DNA of 64,000 bases from Callorhinus ursinus (taxonomy: Eukaryota > Chordata > Mammalia > Carnivora > Otariidae). Below are positions 56,531 to 64,000 of this stretch, piece after piece. The notes beneath the pieces are model-generated. The model was not told the DNA's origin. It searched no databases and saw nothing but the letters and a program-made list of their open reading frames with translations. Every line of letters starts with the position of its first letter. Position 1 is the first letter of the stretch. The translations under genes and the position numbers were made by a program. The DNA lies in assembly GCF_003265705.1 (NCBI RefSeq), contig NW_020313157.1:558001-622000 (forward strand), in the 5' to 3' direction.

Positions 56531-57824
56531 ATTTTTCCATGAAGGATTGGTGGCCATGCCAAAGATCCATTAACGTGGGAATGCCTAGCCCTCACCTGGA
56601 GTTTTTTCATCAATAACATAAAGGAAACATACCATTTTTCTTCATGGAAGGTATGACGTTGAATACTAAAAAGAAAATATCTGTTTGACCAGTATTGAGG
56701 AACATTGTGTAACACATGATTTAAGTAAATACTTAGGGACATTTTTCAAGCCTTTATCCTATTTGCAATCTCAGACCCCTTCTCTGGTTCCTAACAGCAT
56801 TAGCTTCATTGCTAAGTGACCCTTCCCTACCCAGATAATTTTCCAAAGTTGGATTTGCTGAAAAGCCAACCAACCAACAAATAGGGTGTATTCATCAGTC
56901 AGCTTTGGCTGTTTGCAAACCATAAAAGTCGTCCCATCAAAAGCGAAAGAGAGTAGAGTAAGGACAGACAGAGATGGGTACATAAACAGAAAGGAATCAG
57001 GGCTTCCCACGTGGTTAAACCCCAAATTGCGGTGGAGAATGGAAAGGAAAAAGCTAGAGGGGATCTCATTTGCAGCCAGGCAAGGGAAGGAAGTGAGAGA
57101 TGCAGCTCAGCCTCGACGAGACTGTGCCCAGGAGGAGAAGGCGTTTCAGAACCCCTCAAATGACAGAAGGGAGAGATCCCGGACTAGGGGAGATGAATAT
57201 ATGGTATTCAGTTTCTCATTAGGCCTATGGTGTTGCTTTCATTTGGAACCGTGCTCCAGTGCTAATTTTCACAGTGCCTGAGTGCTTCTTAAAATGAATA
57301 GCACTCACTCATGCTTTGGTGCAGACTGCATGGTCCATTTCTGTGTCTTTATTAAAGGGAACAGTGAGCATATACTTGCTTCCCAGGGATAGAAATTTAG
57401 AACTTTAGATACATGACCTTGGACCTCAACAGCAAAATGGCAGCTCCTCCAAGGATTCACATTTTTCATACTGACTTGGACATAAAATGTCCAAAATATG
57501 TGCACGCACGCATGCATGCACACACACATCACTTTCCTAATTTATTTTGTACTTTGCAACTTTCTGAAAGACCACATAAGAACTTCTTTCCCTCTTAAAA
57601 CCAACACATCTCTTAGGTACAACAAACTCTAAACTTTTTCCATTTTTTTTCTTAAGGTGGCCCGAGTCTGAGGTAAGAGACCACTTTGCTAAATTGAGGG
57701 TGAGAGTTTTTGCTCATAAAGCTCATTGTACATACATCATTGGTCATATAATTATAAATTTAACAAGCACTCACCATGCAAAAGGCAGAATGGGTGAGTG
57801 AGCCTTTTAAAAGGCTCGAGGTGT
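56531..57824. other. Unassigned stretch with an 18-bp palindrome
   Basis: No gene or repeat recognised. Perfect palindrome gagccttttaaaaggctc at 57800-57817. Frames up to 131 codons on either strand have no recognisable content. Confidence 0.45.
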
Positions 57825-58440
57825 CTACTTCTAGGAATATGTTCTGTAAAAAATTCACCTATGCACCCAGAGGCGTACATTCTGAGGGGGTCAGGCAGCA
57901 TTGCTGATAATTGTGAAAACTGGGAGAGGACTTAATGTCCATTAATAAGGAAATAATGGACTTAATGTCCATTAATAAGGAAATAAATATTCAAATAAAT
58001 GAGGACACATAACATAAGGGTTTATGTAACCTTAAAAAAAATGAGACATATCTGCACATTTTGACATGCAAAGATCTCCAAAACATTGAGTGGAAAGGTA
58101 CTGAATCAGAAGAGACTCTAGAGTATGTTCCCCTAGGCTAAAATAATATGTATTTATACATTTATAATGTGGATGTGTATTCAGTTGAAGCATAGTACAT
58201 TGCTGTTATTATAAGTCTAAATGGTCAAATACCACAATGACATGCAGTGGGACCTAATGTATATCTAGATGGAAAGTAATAGATAGCTAATACATAGCTA
58301 AACAGTGCATTGACGGCACACTGTCAGCAGGAGGACAATGGGGGGGTGGAAGAAGAGGGACCCTTACTGTTTGCTTTGTAACCATCTTAACTGTTTACCT
58401 ACTTTATCACAGTCTTTCCACTTATCTGTGATAAAATCAG
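57825..58440 (+). mobile_element. Old L1 LINE, 3' end, with a 30-bp tandem duplication
   Basis: 'acttctaggaatatgttctg', 'aacattgagtggaaaggtac', 'ttactgtttgctttgtaacc' fit L1M4/L1ME-like 3' sequence. Units at 57928-57957 and 57958-57987 differ at one base. Confidence 0.75.
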
Positions 58441-58670
58441 CCACCAAAGTCCAAAAGAGGTAGGCAGCTATGGAATGTTACTCTTACGCCCCAAAATTGG
58501 AAGCTATGCTCTTGTATCTCCATTCAAATCAACCCTATAGAATATCAGGACTTGAGGTCTCCCCAGAAAGCTCAATTTTGAATTGACGATGGTCTGGCAT
58601 GTGCCAGAGTGAGTCGAGGCATTTAATTATGCATTCCATCAGGCTCGCAAAGCCTCCTCTGTATTGAGTT

Positions 58671-58714
58671 AGATGAATTTAATTCAAAAAAAAAAAAAAA
58701 GATGAATTTGATTC
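58671..58714 (+). mobile_element. Bare poly(A) insertion with target-site duplication
   Basis: agatgaatttaattc (58671-58685), then an A-run of 14-15, then agatgaatttgattc (58700-58714): 14 of 15 identical flanks around nothing but poly(A). The first flank follows TT, as at an L1 endonuclease site (TT/AAAA-like). Confidence 0.75.
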
Positions 58715-58839
58715 ACCCTTGTGTTCGTGTACTAACAACCGATAGCGCTGGTGACCACTGAGAGGGAGGAAGCACCTGTAGATATGGTCTCTAATTTGAT
58801 TCCCTCCCCCAAAACATTATTTAAATCAGTTAAGGAGCA

Positions 58840-58985
58840 TTACATCGCTGTCATCACCATCATTGCTTTTACTACTATTATTCCCATTACAAAAAAAAAG
58901 TTGAGGCCTAGAAAAAACGAGTGATGTTTGTCATATGACTAACAAATTGCAGAAACAGAACCAAGGTCCCATGAGCTTATTACTT
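58840..58985 (-). mobile_element. MIR SINE, antisense
   Basis: 'ttactactattattcccatt' and 'aagttgaggcctagaaaaaa' with 'ttgcagaaacagaaccaagg'. Confidence 0.75.
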
Positions 58986-58990
58986 TGAGG

Positions 58991-59026
58991 AACACACACA
59001 CACACACACACACGCACACACACACA
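58991..59026 (+). repeat. (AC)n microsatellite with one G interruption
   Basis: About eighteen AC units broken once by a 'gc' step. Confidence 0.96.
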
Positions 59027-59317
59027 GTTTGCAGGATTGAGGAGAGATTTAAGAAAACCTTAAATTATCAGATGCAACTACTGATTTTTAATCCCATAAT
59101 AATGTGTGCAGAGCTATTTATTAATGGTTCTGAACATGAGAGTGACTTGGACAAAGCACTTTAAGAGGATTAGTTTGTTGACTCTACACAAGGTAAATGG
59201 CACAAAAAGACACAGGTAAAGTTCGGCAGACTCTGATTTCTTCTCATCAGGAGCTTTGATAATTTAAGGTTCAGTCTGATGAATAAAATCATACTATATT
59301 TTTGTCTCTAATAAAAT

Positions 59318-59426
59318 CTCTCTCTGGGTCTCTGTTTCTCTTCCCTCCCTCCCTCTCCTGTCTTTCTTTCTTTCTTTCTTTCTTACCTCCTTCTCTCTCC
59401 TTTGCTCCCCCCTCCTCTCCTCTTGT
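59318..59426 (+). repeat. Pyrimidine-rich tract with (TTTC)n
   Basis: CT-rich text including ccctccctccc and about five CTTT units. Confidence 0.93.
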
Positions 59427-60984
59427 TTCAGGCAAAGTACAATTGGTAGAGGTCATGCTGTATCTGTCCTTCAAGGGCTAAACCTCCAAGAATGCAGGGT
59501 GAGAAGTCAGTTTATCAATCGTGAATGAGACTACTTGCAGTATATGCCAAATCAACCAGTCAGCAGCTCCTCAATTTGGCTGATCAACTCATACTGTGTG
59601 GATGTTAGCCCTGGAATTACAAAGTTTATTTCCATCCTTTAAGGGAAAAAAAAAATCAAATAAATTTGCCAGCACCTTGGAGATAAAAACGGTACAAAAT
59701 AACAACCAGAACAGTTTTACAAAGACCAAGTCCTTTCAGATTAATCTAATCCTCCCCAGTAGAACAAGTTTTAAACAAGGCACAGGTATGAACCTTTTCA
59801 TCCAAGTAAACACTTAGTAATTTACCCCTAAAACTCCCAGGGTACCCAGACATTTCTTCATCTGATTTAGAACGCAGGGGATGAGCTGGTAAGGCTGATA
59901 TATTCGGCAAGTCTTCTCTTCTCACTACCCCTTTCCCCCAACAGCAGAATTGTATTACACATGGCACACATTTAAAAATGTAATATAATCAAAGGAAGCA
60001 TTATTCTTACAAAGGCTATTAAAAGAGCTAAGTAAATTCATACAGTATAATAAAAATGATTTATTTACTATGAAGAAAAAATGGAAGGGAAAATAGTACA
60101 GCTCAGCTCCATCTGCAAAATCAGGTTCCCATAGAATATTAATCTTCATTGATTAGCTCGGAAGAAAAGCAAAGCTTTACACTTTCACTTTTACGGTGTG
60201 AGTTAATTCAAATACTTCAATTTGACAAAGCCCCATCTGATCACACTGAACTCCTTAATACCAAGCATTGCAGAATATTCTATTTGCTTCTTGAAATCAT
60301 CAATTTATGTCCAACAACATCTGTAGGAAAATGAGATTTGCCAAATGTCCCAAAATAGGGAACCACAGTTTCTTGGCTTTTTGAGAAGAGCAGTTTTCCT
60401 AAACTCCTTTTTTTTTTTTTTTTGGCACCATGTCCTTCTAGAAGTATAAGAAAGGGATAAAGACTTTCTCCCAGAAAGATTGTCCAATACCTCATTTCAG
60501 GGGCTACATCAATACCTTGGTCCATTAACAACCGAAGGTTCAGAATCCTAATTTTTCACTGTCAGTGTCCCCGGGAAAAAATACCACATCCTTTACCACC
60601 TATTACCGCTTTGGGGGTTCAAGTAAATACAGACAGACATTTCATTTTTTAGTCACTAATTTTTCTCCTGTGGCCTTATCATTTTGTCACATTATTTTTA
60701 TAAAAACAAAAAAAAATAATCACAGTCTTATATCTAGACTGTTAATAACAGTCTCCACTTTGTCTTGCCTCCGCTTCATTCAATTATGGGCAGTGGTTTA
60801 GGGTCCTTCCTGTCCCAAATTCATACTCCAAATGTCACCAAAGCAACTAGATTAATCCTTGTGGTTAGAGATCTCTGCTCACTACTAACCACTTGAGCAT
60901 AGATCTCTGTTTACTATTAACCATGAAGGTCGTGGATTTTATACTTAAAACAACCCCCTGCACAGACGCAATCTCTCTTTAAGC
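59427..60984. other. Repeat-poor AT-rich block; candidate conserved non-coding DNA
   Basis: No transposon recognised. Contains the palindrome agattaatct (59738-59747) joined to TAATCC (59747-59752), many TAAT words and a T-run at about 60409-60424. No exon supported. Confidence 0.4.
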
Positions 60985-61120
60985 TTGAGTCCTGTGCTAA
61001 TTTGTTCAAGTCCTAACTCCAGCCATACTTGCTGTGAGGGGCAATGAACCTCATCTCTCTGTCCATCAGTGTCCTCGACTGTAAAGTGGGGATGATGTTA
61101 TTATTTGTTAATAGTAGTAG
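60985..61120 (+). mobile_element. MIR SINE
   Basis: 'gttcaagtcctaactccagc', 'ctgtccatcagtgtcctcga' and 'ctgtaaagtggggatgatgt'. Confidence 0.8.
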
Positions 61121-61199
61121 ACTTCTAAATAAACAGGAGAACGAGAACTCCTCTGTTCTTGTGACATGATCAGTCCCCTCTGTTTCACGCTGCAAGCTT

Positions 61200-61405
61200 C
61201 TTCAATAATCCCTATCACAGTTTATAACTGTATATTTGTCTGAGAGATTATCTGACACATGACTCTCTCCCTAGCATGAAACTGAAGGTTCAATGAAGGC
61301 AGTGACTTTGTTGCAACGTTCCCTGCATCACATGCCCAACATGGAGCACAGCATCTGTCCCAAAGAAAGTATCAATTCATATTTGTTAAATGAATGAATG
61401 AATAA
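61200..61405 (+). mobile_element. L2 3' end
   Basis: 'caatgaaggcagtgactttg', 'catggagcacagcatctgtc' and 'tttgttaaatgaatgaatga'. Confidence 0.82.
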
Positions 61406-61999
61406 AACTGCCCCAGGGGTTAACCTCAATTTCTGTTTTTGTCTGGAATCACTCCTTTTTTTTCTCTGCCTTGAGCCCCTTCACTCCTTGAATCTACCAC
61501 TGTTATTAAATAGAGGAGGAAGTTGTGTTCCTGCATGGCTTTCTTCTTAGGATCCCTTGTCCTAAGTCTGAGCTTGGGATCCCTGGGTACCATGAAGTTC
61601 TCTCATCCCCCTTTTCCAGCCCCCAGTCACAGAGATCCTCCTCTTCTGAGCTGAGACCCCCCCCCAGTCCCACACCTGGTTCACAAATGCCCACCCTCGG
61701 TGACCCAAAGGAGCATCGCTGTCCAGGTGCAATGTCTCCACCTGGGGGCATCCCCTTCCTTCAAGGCTCCAGGCTGCTTTAGGGTTCTGAGAAGCAGTTA
61801 ACAGATCATTAATTTCATTGGCAGTAGGGGAATCTGATGAGAGGGTGTAGTTGCGGGGATACCACCACCCCCTTTTGTCTGTTTGTGCCAGGGCATGGTA
61901 AAGGGGGAAGGGAGACAGAATAGAAACCTGAGGGGATTTTTGCATAAAATCATTATAAGACACCCTAAGCTAAGTATTAGAAAATCTTTGTGTGTCCTT
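61406..61999. other. Unassigned stretch, GC-richer
   Basis: No repeat recognised. Overlapping frames up to 133 codons on both strands without recognisable content. Confidence 0.45.
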
Positions 62000-62590
62000 T
62001 ACTTATCATTTTATCTATGTATCCACTTTTAAAACTAGTTTAACAAAACAAATCCCGCGTGTGTACACTGTAAATATTTAAAATAATTCAAAGAGATTAC
62101 CCTTTGTCCATCCTAGCTCCCCTGATCCGCAGCAACTTTTCTGAAGTTGTGTCTTGTGTTGTTACATATCACAGATATAGCCCCTACCCTATTGACAAAT
62201 GGAAGCCTACCACACATGCTGTATGCTTCTTGCTCCCTCCTCGCCCCACACCCATAACCATATGTCTAAGAGTTTGTTCAGTGGCAGTGCAGGTGAGTCA
62301 ACATCATGCTTTTCATAAATGCATAGTATTCAATCCTAAGTATGTCTCATGACTTGTCTAACCAGTTCTACCTTGATGAGCATTTAGGATCAACAAGCAA
62401 GGCTACATGGGCCTCATTATGCACGCATCTTTGTGCACATGGGTGAGTGTAACTCTAAGATAACTTTCTCCTAGTGCAATTAGAAGATCAAAGAGTATGG
62501 GCATTTTTAATTGCAACGCCTGTTGTCAAACTGGTATATTAATTTAACATCCTCCTCTGCATAGGACTGGCTTTCTTGTTTTACAATCAA
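62000..62590 (-). mobile_element. Old L1/HAL1-like LINE fragment, antisense
   Basis: 'catagtattcaatcctaagt', 'accttgatgagcatttagga', 'ttgtgcacatgggtgagtgt', 'agaagatcaaagagtatggg' keep the order of the antisense L1M ORF2 3' region. Confidence 0.65.
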
Positions 62591-62659
62591 TTCATAATAT
62601 ATTTAACAAATCCCAGGGAACCACCCTCAAATACACAAACACGTGCGGACAAATATAGA

Positions 62660-62745
62660 GACTGAAGTAATTATTTTGTTCACCACTGGGTATACCAGTA
62701 TCTAGAAAAATATCTTGGAGACAGTAGGTGTCTAATAAGTGTGTA
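62660..62745 (+). mobile_element. L2 3' end
   Basis: 'ccactgggtataccagtatc' and 'gagacagtaggtgtctaata'. Confidence 0.65.
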
Positions 62746-63499
62746 CCTGAAAAAGGCTTGATAAAGGGATGTATGGATAAATTTTATATCCGGCCTCTGT
62801 AGAGGTTAACATCTAAAAGTCATCCTTTACATTGTTCTGCAACTTGTGAGTGCTTTCAAATTCTTTGGGAAGCAGCAAAGCGTAAATTGTACATAAATAA
62901 AATATAAATGAGTTAGCTCCTTATTGTTACTGGGGAGAATGGTGAACACATGTGTGTTAGCACACACATGCGCATCCTCCCTGAACGTGAATTCTCGAGT
63001 AACCCCTTTCTGCCACGCTTCTGATTCCAGAGTTGACGTCATGATGACCCCAAGGCCATTCTGAATCATCAGAGATTCAATTACGTCAACCGCAAGTGTA
63101 GTGAGATGTATTTTATTTTATTCTAATTAGCTCAAGATTGGTCATCCCTGAATCTTATTTCTGAGACCAGAAGCATTAAGCAGCATCTTCCTGTGGTTTG
63201 TTTCTCCATCACTCTGTTCCCACTTCCCAATTTTTTGTCATTTTCATCCCCCTTTATCTTTCCTAGGTCAATGGCATATTCTGAAATAATAATGGAGAAA
63301 AGGTAAGGGGAGCCAAACTCTGCCTTTTTAAGTCAGGAAAATCCCTCAACTCTTCAGAGTCAAGCAAACACACGCTCTAAGACCTCAACTGTAGAAAAGG
63401 AGGTTATTGTTAAACGACTTTTAAGATCCTTTTCAGACACAAAGGACACATATGAGAAAAAGATTAGAAGACTCGAATTCTGTGTAGGCTTAACGGCTA
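62746..63499. other. Unassigned stretch with CRE-like sites
   Basis: No repeat recognised. See the CRE entry for 63034-63088. Confidence 0.5.
63034..63088. promoter_or_regulatory. Pair of CREB/ATF-like sites
   Basis: Perfect palindromic CRE TGACGTCA at 63034-63041 and TTACGTCA at 63081-63088, 47 bases apart, in non-repeat DNA. Both keep CpG, which decays fast in methylated mammalian DNA. Binding is not shown. Confidence 0.35.
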
Positions 63500-63785
63500 T
63501 AAAAAGTAACCCCACCTACTCCATGATTCCATTTATATAAAATGCCAGAAAAGGCAAACTAATGTATAGAAACAGAAAGCAGATCAGTGGCTTCCTTGGG
63601 GAGGGTGGGAGGGAGAGATGACAGCGGGGCAGGAGAACACTTGAGAGTGGAGATGCTCACTCTCCGGATTGTGGTGACTGCTTCCTGGGTACGCACAGAC
63701 CTCAACACTTACCAAAGTGTACACTTTAAATGTGTGCAGTTGAGTAGGTGTTAATTATTCCTCAATAAAGATGTTTAAAAACTAT
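63500..63785 (+). mobile_element. L1 LINE 3' end
   Basis: 'ccatgattccatttatataa', 'aatgccagaaaaggcaaact', 'cagatcagtggcttccttgg', 'gtgttaattattcctcaata'. Confidence 0.82.
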
Positions 63786-64000
63786 AAACCATCCTGAAGA
63801 AGGAGGATGACGGACAATAATCAAGAAGTTCTAGACGAGGTCAAGCTCTCACCCCGGGGTAGCCTCCTTCCCAACTCTTTCCGAGCTAATACCATGTCCA
63901 AAATGTGCTATACTTTTACACATACTCCCTACCTGCCCTTTCAGCCCCTCATGGAAGGCCCCACCTTCTCTCTGACCTCATCACGTGCCACTCCCCCTCT
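63786..64000. other. Unassigned end of window
   Basis: Nothing recognised in the last 215 bases. Confidence 0.5.

Noticed and set aside
57800..57817. 18-bp perfect palindrome gagccttttaaaaggctc
   Set aside because: About 0.2 such palindromes are expected by chance in 64 kb on uniform base use; suggestive but not compelling alone.
1..64000. CRISPR arrays, operons, prokaryotic mobile elements
   Set aside because: Sequence is mammalian; repeated units are SINEs, LINEs and microsatellites without spacer-repeat architecture.

Overview
This is vertebrate nuclear DNA from a carnivoran. Twelve tRNA-derived CAN-SINE copies are present, each with the head GGGGCGCCTGGGTGGCTCAG, usually a CT-rich segment, and an A-rich tail. 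Short 3' ends of a carnivore-type L1 are also present. The SINE wording (TTCGGCTCAGGTCATGATCC followed by ATCGGGCTCCCTGCTCAGC) fits arctoid caniforms (bear, seal or mustelid side) better than the dog SINEC_Cf or the felid forms. That placement comes from remembered family consensus, not from a search.

I found no protein-coding gene, no exon I could defend, no RNA gene other than SINE-derived tRNA relics, no CpG-island promoter and no CRISPR or bacterial-type features. The open frames in the window are short. They sit inside L1, L2, LTR or SINE copies, in simple repeats, or in unique DNA without recognisable domains. The window reads as intergenic or intronic, gene-poor DNA.

Layout. 0-8.5 kb: old L1, MIR, L2 and a MER20 inside a MIR, then a 1.1 kb antisense L1. 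9-10.3 kb: a hAT-type element and an antisense MLT1-like LTR, each carrying a young SINE. 11-22 kb: scattered SINE, MIR, L2 and L1 3' ends. 22-30 kb: repeat-poor DNA with a local tandem duplication and a poly(C) run. 30-36 kb: dense L2 and MIR, with a cluster of perfect stem-loops near 35.4 kb. 36.1-39.6 kb: a repeat-free, TAAT-rich block, the best candidate for conserved regulatory DNA. 39.6-45 kb: L1 with a long pyrimidine tract, then a three-layer nest (MIR containing an LTR containing an L1) that carries a probable templated-insertion scar. 45-53 kb: MIRs, two tandem L1 3' ends, an 81-bp L1 insertion and a 4 kb antisense L1 holding a head-to-head SINE pair. 53-64 kb: LTR, L2, MIR and L1 fragments, a bare poly(A) insertion with target-site duplication, and a second repeat-poor block.

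The interest lies in mutational and retrotransposition history and in possible regulatory blocks, not in proteins. I did not find an undescribed gene system. Family names marked as tentative need RepeatMasker, and ends of old repeats are accurate to perhaps 10-50 bases.
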